DNA of 59,716 nucleotides, taken from positions 1-59,716 of IMG/VR virus record IMGVR_UViG_3300047443_000094; one strand, 5' to 3'. The notes below the pieces were generated by a model that was given only the letters and a program-made list of their open reading frames with translations, was not told the DNA's origin and made no database searches. Below, piece by piece: positions 47,339 through 56,458 of this stretch. How positions within the stretch are numbered: the first letter of the stretch is position 1; the number at the start of each line of letters is the position of its first letter. The translations under genes were made by a program, and so were the position numbers. This DNA is from a virus.

Positions 47339-47794
47339 TTATAGCAAAGCCCGGCCTAGTTTTCCAGAGAACCGCTCAGGGAGCCAGCGGCATTCGCGGC
47401 GGAGCATCCCGAATACGATAAGGTCCTCGCGATTGAAGCCAGCTTCGCGCATTCGGCCTTCTTCCGTAAAGCCGAAACCGCGGCAGAATTCAGCCGATGC
47501 AAGGTTTCCGGCAGACACGAAAGCATTGAGGCGAGGGTGGCCGCACTGAATGAATGGATAGGCAAAGACGCGGAGGATGAATTCGCGGGTAAGCCATTTC
47601 CCGGTGCCGTCGGACGCCACGCTGATCCAACACCCTGTCGTGGTGAAGGCGTCGAACACGACCACGCCGAGATAGTCATTTTCGTTGCGAACGCCAATGG
47701 CCCGCGCATCATCCCGGAATCGGCAGTTGTGCCCGATTTTCTCCTCGGCCCAGGCGATCATCTCGTCCGATCGGTCGTATACGACTTCCTTCAC
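47339..47794 (-). CDS. GNAT-like acetyltransferase in virion operon
   Basis: A 151-aa protein with a GNAT/RimL-type layout: LGVVVFDAFTTTGCWISVAS (beta strands), KWLTREFILRVFAYPFIQ, then LNAFVSAGNLASAEFCRGFGFTEEGRMREA, which carries the acetyl-CoA-facing helix and the GFxxEG strand. Small GNAT genes are common among virion genes of podovirus-like phages. The target is unknown. Confidence 0.8.
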   Translation of the reverse strand: MKEVVYDRSDEMIAWAEEKIGHNCRFRDDARAIGVRNENDYLGVVVFDAFTTTGCWISVASDGTGKWLTREFILRVFAYPFIQCGHPRLNAFVSAGNLASAEFCRGFGFTEEGRMREAGFNREDLIVFGMLRRECRWLPERFSGKLGRALL

Positions 47795-48048
47795 CGGATC
47801 TGCCTCTTCTGGATCGCCAGGGCAAGCGCGTTCAAAGCGGCATTGGTCGCGCGCACGTCGCGAACCAAAGAGTTGAATTGGTCCATCGTCGGCGCCGCGG
47901 CGATAGTATCCGTCTGCATCTCCGGTAGCTTTAGAATCTCAGTGAAGTCCTCGATCCGGACCGCAGCCTTGCTTCGATCGCCGGCGCGGGCGCCCGCGAG
48001 AACTTCGAGCATTTCCTGCAGGCGGGTACCTTCGAATTTCGTGCTCAT
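47791..48048 (-). CDS. Small hypothetical protein
   Basis: An 85-aa helical protein coupled to both neighbours by ATGA-type overlaps. No motif. Its place between the GNAT and the 581-aa structural gene suggests an assembly role. Confidence 0.55.
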   Translation of the reverse strand: MSTKFEGTRLQEMLEVLAGARAGDRSKAAVRIEDFTEILKLPEMQTDTIAAAPTMDQFNSLVRDVRATNAALNALALAIQKRQIR

Positions 48049-49790
48049 GCTGCGTTCCGTAGTTCATCGACGGTGCCGGCGATGATGATTTGAGTGATCT
48101 GGACATTGGCGGTCACATCAACTTCCCAGCAGCGCGCCTTGAAGCCGGCGGGAAGCCGCAGAACCCTGCCGGCGACGTGCCCGGAATACACCAGCTTCTT
48201 GTCCGCATAGACGTTGAACGTGATCTCGCCGTAGTCGGGGATCGTGAGCAGCGCATCCTCGTTCACCGCCTCGGCGTTGATGGCGTAGTCGTTGATCGAC
48301 GACACGAGGGCGCCGGAGGCAATGATGGCGGTGTTCTGCGCAATGATCGCCGCTCGCTCTGCCTCGATGTTGGCCTGAGACTTGAGCGAGGCGCCATCGC
48401 CAAGGTCTATCAGCGCCGCCCCGAAATTCACGGGTTGCGTCAGCCAGAACTCTTTCGAGCGCCAGTAGTAGGTTTCCGGGGAGCCGTCGGGCGAGTCGAA
48501 GAGCCGGATGTTGGTTTCACCCGGCCTCTTGAAATAGAGGCCTTCATCCTCGAGCGAATAGAAGGTGGCATCGGCAACTTCGTTTGCCCTGACGAGATAT
48601 TGCGCTGCGTTTACATTGATGAGCAGCGCTCCTTGCAGGCGAGCACCCGAGGCGTCAAGCGTGTTGTAGAACAGGACGTAGTTGCCGGCGTGCTGAGCTC
48701 CGACAATTGTGCTCGGTGACAGCGCAAGCCAGGCGTCACGGTCGAACAGGTCGCTCGTCGCGAGGTTAATCGAACCGTCAGCCTTCACCGCAATCAAACC
48801 GAGGTTCGAGGGGTAGCAGATCGCAAAACCAAGGTCCGCGACACCGCGCGAGTTGATGCAGGGGAAGTTAGCTTCTAATTTTAGGCTCTGCATCGTGTCC
48901 GGCGTGGAGCCTGTCATAAGATAGGGTTGACCTGCAGTCATGACGATCAGCGATGTGCCGATGGCGCGGAGCGCTACGATCTCGCTATCGCAGGTCATGG
49001 CGTATTTTTCCGGCCAGGCGTGCGGTCGGTATGGTTCGCAGAAATAGACGTCGCGCCCGGAGAAAGCGGCCATCATGCCGTTCGGCATTGCGATCAGTCC
49101 GTCAAGGGTGTCCGGTGGTGGCGTCCAGTCCGCCGATGGAAGCGGCTCCTGAAAGGCGTCTACCGCAACGGTGTCGGAAAAATTGGCGTTGGTCGCGGTT
49201 CGTTCGGCGATTAGATAGAAATACGTGCCGCTCGAACCTGTTTGCGAGCGATAGATCCGCTGTTTCGATATTGCACGACCGGCAGGCGTGGTGGCAAAGC
49301 CGGATAGGGTGACCGTGTTCCCCGGCTTCCAGTCGATGATGTTCGACGCGGGGCAGGGCGCCGATTCCTCGCCGAAATCAGTCACCCAAGTGTAAACATA
49401 GGTCCGGCTCTGCGTGTCACCGGAACCGGTGCCTCCAAGCGTTGCCGTCAAAGCTGAGGATGGGCGATCAATGGCGAGTTCATAGACCGTCGAATCGATG
49501 CGCATCTTCGGTACGCCATCGCCGGTGAAATATAGCCTGTCTTCCGCGACCGGCCCCGGTGCCGCAGATACATCGCCGACCCATGACAGCCATTCCCCCT
49601 GGTGCCGGCAAATCGTACGGTCGCTCGATGCGCTGGCGGACGAACCGCTGCTCGTGGGTTTATTGGCTGGGGTCAATGCACCGTCATTGAGCCGTGTGTT
49701 GAATGCTGCCTTTGCCGCCGTTTCCGGCAGCAATCGGGCCGTGATCAGCGGCTTCTCACCCGCGAAGGCAGCAATCTTTACGACTGGCAT
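48045..49790 (-). CDS. Structural protein, beta-propeller-like
   Basis: A 581-aa protein rich in beta strands and aromatic repeats (SRTYVYTWVTDFGEESAPCP, SGTYFYLIAERTATNANFSD, GRDVYFCEPYRPHAWPEKYA, LIVMTAGQPYLMTGSTPDTM). This pattern is typical of podovirus tail-tube or stopper proteins that fold as beta-propellers. It lies between the connector genes and the internal-protein genes. Family name not certain. Confidence 0.7.
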   Translation of the reverse strand: MPVVKIAAFAGEKPLITARLLPETAAKAAFNTRLNDGALTPANKPTSSGSSASASSDRTICRHQGEWLSWVGDVSAAPGPVAEDRLYFTGDGVPKMRIDSTVYELAIDRPSSALTATLGGTGSGDTQSRTYVYTWVTDFGEESAPCPASNIIDWKPGNTVTLSGFATTPAGRAISKQRIYRSQTGSSGTYFYLIAERTATNANFSDTVAVDAFQEPLPSADWTPPPDTLDGLIAMPNGMMAAFSGRDVYFCEPYRPHAWPEKYAMTCDSEIVALRAIGTSLIVMTAGQPYLMTGSTPDTMQSLKLEANFPCINSRGVADLGFAICYPSNLGLIAVKADGSINLATSDLFDRDAWLALSPSTIVGAQHAGNYVLFYNTLDASGARLQGALLINVNAAQYLVRANEVADATFYSLEDEGLYFKRPGETNIRLFDSPDGSPETYYWRSKEFWLTQPVNFGAALIDLGDGASLKSQANIEAERAAIIAQNTAIIASGALVSSINDYAINAEAVNEDALLTIPDYGEITFNVYADKKLVYSGHVAGRVLRLPAGFKARCWEVDVTANVQITQIIIAGTVDELRNAA

Positions 49791-50321
49791 TTAGACCACC
49801 GTGGGCCAATAGGTTGGATTTGTTGCGAAATCGGCAGGCGTCGGTGACATGTCCTTAATGGCGCGGGCGGCGAAGATATGCGCCTGCTTATGCGTCATCG
49901 CCGCTTTGCCGAACACGAACATCGTCTGCGCATCCATCGGATGCATGACGTTTGCGGCGTCGATCCATTGGAAATCACTATCCCCGCCATGCCAGCGATA
50001 GTCGCCCGTCTGTGCCCCCGACACAATTGCCGCAAGAGCCGCCGTCGATGCGCCCATGATATTCTCACGGTCTTCTGTACGGGATTGGAAGAGAGCGCCC
50101 TGGAAGATAAACCCCGCCCCGATCCGGCGGTCTCGTTCTACGTCCACTTCGCTCAGCGTCGGCGCCGGTGACGAGTATTCGGGAATTATGTTCCCTGCGT
50201 CTTCCCATTCGGCGATCAACTGGCGATGTCTGTTTCCAGCATCATCTGGAACGGTGATTGTTTCACCGTCGATAATGCAAACGATGTATCCCGCTGAGTT
50301 GCGGCCGATGATGTCAATCAT
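49791..50321 (-). CDS. DUF4376-type tail fibre assembly protein
   Basis: A 176-aa protein. The last 105 residues (VDVERDRRIGAGFIFQGALF, TGDYRWHGGDSDFQWIDAAN, AQTMFVFGKAAMTHKQAHIF) match DUF4376, a domain next to phage tail fibres and probably involved in fibre assembly. Start MIDIIGRNSAGY, with ggag upstream. Directly downstream of the fibre gene, as expected. Confidence 0.8.
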   Translation of the reverse strand: MIDIIGRNSAGYIVCIIDGETITVPDDAGNRHRQLIAEWEDAGNIIPEYSSPAPTLSEVDVERDRRIGAGFIFQGALFQSRTEDRENIMGASTAALAAIVSGAQTGDYRWHGGDSDFQWIDAANVMHPMDAQTMFVFGKAAMTHKQAHIFAARAIKDMSPTPADFATNPTYWPTVV

Positions 50322-50323
50322 TG

Positions 50324-51862
50324 TTAAAGCTCCGCGTCGCCATAAACAGGAACGCCGACTACCCATGTGGCGTTTACAGTGCTTCCGATGCCGGACGGTA
50401 AACCGCCAGCACCGCTAAATCCGCTGATGTGGATGCGCCCAAAAGTTATGCCGGTCGTGAAGACATACTGAGCCTCCCCATCCGCCCATCCTAAATTCGC
50501 GACGTAACCGAGTGCCGGGAGAGCTCTCATTCGTACTGGAAAATTGTAGCTAAATCCCAACGCGCCGTTTGCATCAATGGTGCGTCTTGAAGCTTTAGCC
50601 ACGACAAATTCATACCAAAAGTAACGGCGGATCAGAGCCAGTTCCAGTACATTTGGGCGAGGACTGAAAGGATCGCTTTCGCTTGAGGCGTCGCCTTCCA
50701 CTAGCGACATATGCGATAGCTCGTAGTTTCCCGCCTGGCGCGGTGTCAGCGTCCACGCTAACTCAAGATAATCGCCGCTTGTTCCGAGCGTCTTACCGGC
50801 GATAGTGGGGATCGCAAACAGGGCTTTTCTGGATTGTGTAGCGGCGTTGTAGATCGTGGCAACATCGAGGGAAGCTGCCCCTGTCGTCACGGAAGGTGAT
50901 GGTGAGCCTCCCGTTCCAAAGTTTTGAACAATTTCGCACGCCAGCACTTCGGCGCCTGCCGGGCCTGTGAAATACCCGCGAGCTGATGCAGCAGATCCAG
51001 ACAATGTATCAGAACCTTCGACGCGTTGGGCAACACGGAGAGTTCCAGAGGTCGGTGCTGTCGCAAATGCAGCACGCATTTTGAATTTTGGCGACCCCGG
51101 CACGCCGGATTGGCCCAACGTATGGAGTTGCTGTGAAATCACGACAGCTTGATTGGTGTTGTTGGTAATTCGCCAGCGGTCAAGCACATAAGCGCTCGCC
51201 CCTGCCGCAACCGATACCCCTGTCGTCGGAGCAATGCTTTGCGCCGAAGCGCGTTCGTAGAAATAGAAATCACCATTTAAAAGCTTGTTTCGAAGGCCAC
51301 CGAGAGGACCATCGTTGAGGGTAGCGAGCTTACGGAGGTCATTCCCATTCATATCGATGTCGCCGGCCATCGTGCCGCCGGCCAAGGGAAGCAACGTCGT
51401 GAGTGCCGTCGCAATCTCGGCAAGCGTGTCAAATGCCGAAGAGACGCCGCCTTTGATTGCGCTTATTGCTGTGTCGACATAAGACTTCGCAGCTTTCTGC
51501 GTCGCGACCTTTTGGTCACTATTGTTAGCCAGCGTGCCGTCAGTGTCGAGGGCACTGACATCCACCTTCGCGTCGATCGCGGCGGCAGTCTGGCGCAGAT
51601 CACACTTTGAGCCAGCTGCAAAGGATCGTGCTGTGGTGCCTTCCTGCCCGCGCACAATTGTAAGAATCGCGCCAGCACGCCCGGTGACCTTCACAATCTC
51701 TAAGTTTGCACTGGCGTCGACAATCGTCAGGGGGAACCAGTCCCCGGCACCCAACGTCGGAAATTTCGAGGCATCTCCCGACGCCACGCTGAGGCTGGTG
51801 TCGCCGGCCGTGATAGCGCCAGCAAGAGTTGAAACGGCGTTGTTGGCAACCTTTAAAGCCAT
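50324..51862 (-). CDS. Tail fibre
   Basis: A 512-aa protein starting MALKVANNAVSTLAGAITAG. The N-terminal 100 residues carry a typical virion-binding module (DTSLSVASGD, IVDASANLEIVKVTGRAG, GQEGTTARSFAAGSK). A collar TDGTLANNSDQKVATQKAAK and a helical/beta shaft follow. The C-terminal half is a jelly-roll-like receptor domain. It binds the host surface. agggag precedes the ATG. Host specificity cannot be read from sequence. Confidence 0.85.
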   Translation of the reverse strand: MALKVANNAVSTLAGAITAGDTSLSVASGDASKFPTLGAGDWFPLTIVDASANLEIVKVTGRAGAILTIVRGQEGTTARSFAAGSKCDLRQTAAAIDAKVDVSALDTDGTLANNSDQKVATQKAAKSYVDTAISAIKGGVSSAFDTLAEIATALTTLLPLAGGTMAGDIDMNGNDLRKLATLNDGPLGGLRNKLLNGDFYFYERASAQSIAPTTGVSVAAGASAYVLDRWRITNNTNQAVVISQQLHTLGQSGVPGSPKFKMRAAFATAPTSGTLRVAQRVEGSDTLSGSAASARGYFTGPAGAEVLACEIVQNFGTGGSPSPSVTTGAASLDVATIYNAATQSRKALFAIPTIAGKTLGTSGDYLELAWTLTPRQAGNYELSHMSLVEGDASSESDPFSPRPNVLELALIRRYFWYEFVVAKASRRTIDANGALGFSYNFPVRMRALPALGYVANLGWADGEAQYVFTTGITFGRIHISGFSGAGGLPSGIGSTVNATWVVGVPVYGDAEL

Positions 51863-51863
51863 C

Positions 51864-52142
51864 TCAAGGCTCCCTGATTTTGAGGATTGCGGAGACTTGC
51901 TTGGTTCGACCCTGAAGGGTCGAGATAGTAACGGTAACAGCGCCGTGGTCGCCATCGGCGCCAGCAGCGATCCAGATTCGGGCAACCGCGTCCGAACTAT
52001 CGATATGATCGACTACTGCGGTCGTTCCCTGCAGCAGGGCATCGGCGCTGGTGATGCGGTCGCCGGATGGCAGCCAGCGGCTGAAATTGAAATCGAAATC
52101 GAGAAGGTCAGTCGGTGCCTTGGTGATGACGTCGACGCTCAT
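51864..52142 (-). CDS. Small virion protein
   Basis: A 92-aa beta-rich protein containing DFDFNFSRWLPSGDRITSAD, a pattern shared by small immunoglobulin-like phage proteins next to fibre genes. Overlaps the upstream gene as ATGA. Likely a neck or fibre-associated protein. Confidence 0.65.
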   Translation of the reverse strand: MSVDVITKAPTDLLDFDFNFSRWLPSGDRITSADALLQGTTAVVDHIDSSDAVARIWIAAGADGDHGAVTVTISTLQGRTKQVSAILKIREP

Positions 52143-52651
52143 TGAATCGCCTCCCGATCCAGCGGCACGACAACGGCGCGGCGTTCCGGACCGATCAAAA
52201 CGGAGCGGTCCTCACGCATCACGGAAACCAGCCTGTAGTCCGACACTCTGACAATGCGTGCCGGCTGGGTGGCGCGTAGTGCCCGCCACGCAGGGGTAGC
52301 TCTGCCGACGAATCGGACAGATACCGCAAACTCGTTCGACACCCGTCGGACCAACAACATTTCCATGCTGGCTGCGATGTTGATTTTTGCGACGAGCACG
52401 GGGCGGCGAAGCAGGACACATGTAGCATCCAGGGCGGTGAAACCATGCGCGTGTGGGGTGACACGGCGAAGCAATCCAGCCTGAAAGTCGACCAAGACCG
52501 AAATGTCGGCGCCCATGCCTCGGCGGGGGATCACGACAGCCTCGGAGGCAATCGAGACCGTGACGCCCGAATCCATCTCAAGCACGAAGGTGCCCGCATC
52601 GATCGCGAGCGCATTCATTTCGCTGCCGTTGATCGAGCCGTGGGACAACAT
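52139..52651 (-). CDS. Hypothetical structural protein
   Basis: A 170-aa protein with repeated beta strands and many arginines in the second half. It is coupled (TGATG) to the upstream 138-aa gene. An N-terminal SGVTVSIASEAVVIPRRGMGAD segment gives no family. Probably a tail or neck component by context. Confidence 0.55.
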   Translation of the reverse strand: MLSHGSINGSEMNALAIDAGTFVLEMDSGVTVSIASEAVVIPRRGMGADISVLVDFQAGLLRRVTPHAHGFTALDATCVLLRRPVLVAKINIAASMEMLLVRRVSNEFAVSVRFVGRATPAWRALRATQPARIVRVSDYRLVSVMREDRSVLIGPERRAVVVPLDREAIQ

Positions 52652-53067
52652 CAATCCACCTCGACTTCGAGCGCGCCGGCGTGCAGCACGCCTTCATCCG
52701 ACGGCTGATACGTTTTTGACGACGAAAGCGCGTCATGGAACAGCAGGTTTCCACCGGTGGCGGCATCCCAAATGCCGAAATGCGTCACTGTGACTGGGCT
52801 GGCACCGTTATTGGCAGCCCAAAGCATTTCCTTGAGATTGGCGCTCAATTTCGCCGCAGCTGCGCCAAAACCCGTAGCAATCGCGCCGCCCTGTGCAGCG
52901 TCGAGCCGAACGTAAGCGGGCCACGCGACGGTTGTGACTTCGTTTGCACCGGCGTCGCCTGGATCGGCCGTGTGAAGCGACACATAGACCCGCGTCGGGG
53001 GCGTTACCGCGACGCCGCGTAGGAACTGGTTGAGCAATGCGTTGCCGAGATAAGTGCTAGCGGGCAT
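52651..53067 (-). CDS. Conserved phage structural protein
   Basis: A 138-aa protein with NALLNQFLRGVAVTPPTRVY, SLHTADPGDAGANEVTT and VTHFGIWDAATGGNLLFHDA. I know this as a conserved family placed between head-tail connectors and fibres in many phages. Its role is probably at the tail or fibre base. The start MPASTYLGN leaves a weak ribosome site. Confidence 0.75.
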   Translation of the reverse strand: MPASTYLGNALLNQFLRGVAVTPPTRVYVSLHTADPGDAGANEVTTVAWPAYVRLDAAQGGAIATGFGAAAAKLSANLKEMLWAANNGASPVTVTHFGIWDAATGGNLLFHDALSSSKTYQPSDEGVLHAGALEVEVD

Positions 53068-53693
53068 CAGAGATATGCTCCCTTTGTGCGGAGCCGGGCG
53101 CCTTGCTGGCCTTTGGCTGCCTTGGTTGCCAGATAGTCGAGCCGCCCCTCGAACCACGAACGATGATCGAGGCCCAGCTGCGGATTGTCGGAATTGGGGT
53201 CCGTAAGGATTGCTCCGGCGGCACCACGGCCGATTTCATTTGCATAGTCGTTGAGCAGGAACGCCGGCAGTGACAGAGCATCACGTGCTGGCTTCAGAAT
53301 CAGACGGATGCTCATGCTCCCGGTGGCGCGAGGAACGACGGTGACCGTGTTCGGCTCGAGCTGGGTTACGTAGCGGGCGGCGCCGCTCGAATCCTCCGTG
53401 ATCGACCAAGTGGGGTCGTTGGCGTCGAGCCAAGCAACGGTCCTTGGCTCAAGTGCGACACCATCGAGAAAAGCTGCTTCGATGCGCTCGATGTCGGCAT
53501 CCCTGATGGTGCAGACACCTTGCATGTCCGGTGCGGTGATCGGGAAGCTATCGCTCTCGCGCCAGATTTTCAGGCGGGAGCAGAGTTCGCGTGCTGCCAT
53601 CAGGATATGGCGCTGTGCGACGATATCGCTGGCGTTCGGAGCGTATCGCAACACTTCCGGCAGGAAGTCGTCGATGTCGAGCATTCGCGTCAT
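53067..53693 (-). CDS. Head-tail adaptor-like protein
   Basis: A 208-aa protein with an adaptor-like opening LDIDDFLPEVLRYAPNASDI then VAQRHILMAARELCSRLKIW, and a mixed alpha/beta C-terminus. It fits the phage adaptor family by position beside the DUF6682 protein. ATG follows directly on the preceding stop. Confidence 0.65.
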   Translation of the reverse strand: MTRMLDIDDFLPEVLRYAPNASDIVAQRHILMAARELCSRLKIWRESDSFPITAPDMQGVCTIRDADIERIEAAFLDGVALEPRTVAWLDANDPTWSITEDSSGAARYVTQLEPNTVTVVPRATGSMSIRLILKPARDALSLPAFLLNDYANEIGRGAAGAILTDPNSDNPQLGLDHRSWFEGRLDYLATKAAKGQQGARLRTKGAYL

Positions 53694-54377
53694 TTACTTC
53701 CTCCCCGGGCTCGTCGCGCTCTCGACCTGAGAGCGGAGACCGATGGCGGTTGCGAATGCCTGGTAGTGCGTGACGGCGCGTTGCGGCGAAGCCGCAGGAT
53801 CTTCCTTGCTGAAGGCGCGGTACATCACATAGTCAAGCAACGCCGGCTGGTACTGATCGGCGATCCCGACCTCAATTTCCCATGTTGCCAAGGACGTTTC
53901 ATCGCCCTCATGACGATCGACGATGGTCTCCGGCAGCTTCGCCACAGCCGCGTCCACTTGGCCGGTGCCGTCATTGCCCGGGTACACGAAGTATTCGCGC
54001 GGCAGGCCTGCGTCGAAGACGAACTGCCGGACCTCCTTGCGGAAAGGGACGTAGGATGGATCGTGCCAGCGCGGCTGGTTGGAATCGAGCTCGGCGCGCG
54101 ATGCTGACCTAATGGCGCGGCCGGCTGCACCGTTGATACCTTCGACGTTTCGGAGGATATCGAGCAGCTGAAGGATGCTGGCATCATCGGGCAGCTTCTG
54201 CTTGGTTCCTTTCTCCAGCGTAAGCGTCATCGTCACACTCGACGCGGAGGGCTTTACTACCACAATCGCGCGCACGCCTTCATCCAGCCAGCCGGCGAGT
54301 TCAGCCAGCGGCCAGCGCACATGCTCCTCATCGAGGAGGAGGATGGCGGCGCTCGAGATGATGGCGCTTGCGAACAT
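53694..54377 (-). CDS. DUF6682 connector protein
   Basis: A 227-aa protein with LLLDEEHVRWPLAELAGWLD, VRAIVVVKPSASS and SILQLLDILRNVEGINGAAG, matching the DUF6682 family placed at head-tail connectors of podoviruses. The end is helical (DPAASPQRAVTHYQAFATAI). It probably joins the portal to the tail. Confidence 0.75.
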   Translation of the reverse strand: MFASAIISSAAILLLDEEHVRWPLAELAGWLDEGVRAIVVVKPSASSVTMTLTLEKGTKQKLPDDASILQLLDILRNVEGINGAAGRAIRSASRAELDSNQPRWHDPSYVPFRKEVRQFVFDAGLPREYFVYPGNDGTGQVDAAVAKLPETIVDRHEGDETSLATWEIEVGIADQYQPALLDYVMYRAFSKEDPAASPQRAVTHYQAFATAIGLRSQVESATSPGRK

Positions 54378-54634
54378 CAGTTGCCTCGACGCTTGTCGCG
54401 GCGAACAACGGGAGTGCGCGTCGGCTGGGGTGGCGTGGCGTCGGCTGCCGGTTCGGCCTGAGCTTCCTGAATTTCAGGAGCAATGATGTAGTGCTCCACC
54501 GAAAGCAAAACGGTCATGTGAGTGATGTTGTGGACTTCGGCCACGTAGCGGCCGTGCTTGTCCACGCGAAAGTCGTAAGTGTTGTCGCCGACGACGGGCT
54601 GGGCTGGACCAAGCTTGCACTGAATTAGCGGCAT
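54377..54634 (-). CDS. Small structural protein
   Basis: An 85-aa protein (MPLIQCKLGPAQPVVGDNTY) with a beta-rich first part and a Pro/Ala/Arg-rich tail. A ggggaga ribosome site is present. Placed between decoration and connector genes, so probably part of the virion or assembly. It lies just beyond a terminator, which may lower its expression. Confidence 0.6.
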   Translation of the reverse strand: MPLIQCKLGPAQPVVGDNTYDFRVDKHGRYVAEVHNITHMTVLLSVEHYIIAPEIQEAQAEPAADATPPQPTRTPVVRRDKRRGN

Positions 54635-54656
54635 GTGTCTCCCCTGAAAGAAAACA

Positions 54657-54684
54657 GGGGGCTCGGAAATACAGAGCCCCCTTT
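54657..54684 (-). terminator. Terminator after the decoration gene
   Basis: gggggctc/gagccccc stem of 8 bp with a 9-base loop; on the minus strand it is followed by tgttttcttt. It separates strongly expressed capsid genes from the connector genes. Confidence 0.7.
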
Positions 54685-54706
54685 CAAAGCTGAAAGCGGG
54701 TGCCGC

Positions 54707-55159
54707 TTACCCTTCGATGAGAAGGGTCAAGCCGATCTGGCCAGCAACGAACGTTCCCGCTGCGGTCGCGATCTTTACGCCGATGGATCGATCGGCGCCG
54801 GTCCTTACAGTGCGGAACGCCGTCTTGAGCGTTGGGCGAGCGCTGCCGCCAGCCTGGCCGAGGTTCAGGCCCGAGAAGAACTCGGCGCCGACGGTGCGCG
54901 CGCCGTTGTTCTCTTGCCACGCACCGGACATGATGCCGATGTCGAAAAGCAGGGCTGTGCCGCTATCCAAATCGTCCGTGTCAACGATCATGTCGACGAC
55001 GCGGGCTCCCGCCGGGATGAGGGCGAGCTCGAGGATATCGTTGAGGGCCGGTGCTGCTGCGAAGTCATGAAAGAAGCGGTGTGCAACAACGCCGCCGGCG
55101 AAGGCCGGGAAAGGCGGGATGATGAGGCCCTTTGCATATTTGCTCTGAATGAGCGCCAT
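54707..55159 (-). CDS. Capsid decoration/head protein-like
   Basis: A 150-aa protein directly downstream of the major capsid gene. The sequence is beta-rich and Gly/Ala-rich (GGVVAHRFFHDFAAAPALND, GARVVDMIVDTDDLDSGTAL, TAAGTFVAGQIGLTLLIEG). This size, place and composition fit a head decoration or fibre protein, as seen with N4-gp56-type capsids. aggag precedes the ATG. A terminator hairpin closes the gene. Confidence 0.65.
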   Translation of the reverse strand: MALIQSKYAKGLIIPPFPAFAGGVVAHRFFHDFAAAPALNDILELALIPAGARVVDMIVDTDDLDSGTALLFDIGIMSGAWQENNGARTVGAEFFSGLNLGQAGGSARPTLKTAFRTVRTGADRSIGVKIATAAGTFVAGQIGLTLLIEG

Positions 55160-55204
55160 TGATTTTCTCCTGTAAACTCCGACTGCCGGAGCGCGCTAAC
55201 TGGA

Positions 55205-55232
55205 AAGAGAAAGCGCGGCCCGAGAGCCGCGC
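55205..55232 (-). terminator. Terminator after the major capsid gene
   Basis: gcgcggc/gccgcgc, 7-bp stem with a 6-base loop; on the minus strand it is followed by tttctcttt. Placed 8 bp after the capsid stop. Confidence 0.6.
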
Positions 55233-55239
55233 GCCTGAC

Positions 55240-56337
55240 TTACGAGTTCGGGTCCTTTGCGGCGGTGTCCAGCGCCAGAAGGCCAAAGTCCTTGCCGTTG
55301 AAGCGCGTCTTCTTGACGCCAGCGATCACGCCTGCGGAGATCACGGGTTCGTTGCCGTGGTCCTGCATTTCTTCAGTCCATGTGAAGCGGAAGCCGCCGG
55401 TCGAGCCGAAGGCCACGACGCCTGCCTGGCGTCCCATGAACAGGGCACGAGCAGCGTTCACGTTGCCGCCAGCGCCGAAGTCGGAGAAGCGGATCACGTC
55501 CTCGTGCTCGTGAAGCACGACGTTGTTGATCATGCCGAGGCCGCCCTTGAAGATCGGGTTGTTGCGCCCTTCGGCCGTTGCTGCAGCCTTCTGGATTTCC
55601 AGCCAGCCGCCCTGATCGTTGGTGCGCAGGTCATAAGACTGGAACTTGCTCATGACGCAGACGTAGTGGGATTCGCCGTTGATCATCAGCGGCATCATCT
55701 GCGCGTTCTCAGGTGCGACGGCAGCCATCATGCTTGCCTTCGTGCCAGCCTTTTCGATCAGGCCACGCGAAATCTTGTCCGTCGCGTCGATCGATGCCTT
55801 GCTGGTTGCGTCGCCGCCGTAGAGGATGTGGTCGGTGTCGGGAGCCTGAATGGGGTTGGTCGCGTGACCGGTCCAGCTCGTGTCTTCAATGAAGTTCTCG
55901 TTGATGCCGCGGGCGCCGGCGAGATAAATGAAGATCATCTGGTCGATGAACTTGGACCAGTAGTCGGACAGGCGGTCCTTGCCGATCTTGCGGATGTTGT
56001 GGACCGTGCGCTTGCGGCTCATCTTGCCGCCAGCAGAAACGCCGTGGCGCATCTGGTCGATGAGGATTTGATCCGAGAAGAAGCGAAGGTTTTCTTCCTT
56101 GCCCTGCAGACGGTTGTCGCCGTATGTCGGCTTGCCGCGTAGCTGAACGGAAAGGTCGAAGGTGATGGTGTCGCCGGCGTCCGATTCCAGATCGGTAAGA
56201 CGCTGGATCGCGTATTCGTCGCTTTCGCCGATGAACTTGCGGTCCCAGTAGCTCTTCGCGAATGTCGCGATGAAGAGGTTGCCGGACCACTTTTTCTGCG
56301 CCTTGGGATCACCAAAGCCGACGGTAACTGGGGCCAT
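55240..56337 (-). CDS. N4-gp56-family major capsid protein
   Basis: A 365-aa protein starting MAPVTVGFGDPKAQKKWSGN. The core NLFIATFAKSYWDRKFIGES, GDTITFDLSVQLRGKPTYGD and HYVCVMSKFQSYDLRTNDQG follows the N4 gp56-type HK97-fold capsid proteins. aggaga precedes the ATG at 56337. It is the first gene of the leftward late operon, facing the lysis genes, with its promoter in the 149-bp gap at 56338-56486. Confidence 0.9.
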   Translation of the reverse strand: MAPVTVGFGDPKAQKKWSGNLFIATFAKSYWDRKFIGESDEYAIQRLTDLESDAGDTITFDLSVQLRGKPTYGDNRLQGKEENLRFFSDQILIDQMRHGVSAGGKMSRKRTVHNIRKIGKDRLSDYWSKFIDQMIFIYLAGARGINENFIEDTSWTGHATNPIQAPDTDHILYGGDATSKASIDATDKISRGLIEKAGTKASMMAAVAPENAQMMPLMINGESHYVCVMSKFQSYDLRTNDQGGWLEIQKAAATAEGRNNPIFKGGLGMINNVVLHEHEDVIRFSDFGAGGNVNAARALFMGRQAGVVAFGSTGGFRFTWTEEMQDHGNEPVISAGVIAGVKKTRFNGKDFGLLALDTAAKDPNS

Positions 56338-56373
56338 GAGTGCCAATCTCCTGAGTGAGGACAATCAGCACGT

Positions 56374-56456
56374 CTTGCGCAGTCACGCTCTAAATACTGG
56401 AAATAGCGTGTTGTTGCAATAACCGGCACATGATATTGAACCGGTGACTGCGCAAG
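56374..56456. repeat. 13-bp inverted repeat in the divergent late promoter region
   Basis: cttgcgcagtcac (56374-56386) and gtgactgcgcaag (56444-56456) are exact inverted copies with 57 bp between. They flank the start region for the capsid operon (minus) and lysis operon (plus). They may be binding sites of a late activator for both operons. Confidence 0.6.
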
Positions 56457-56458
56457 AG

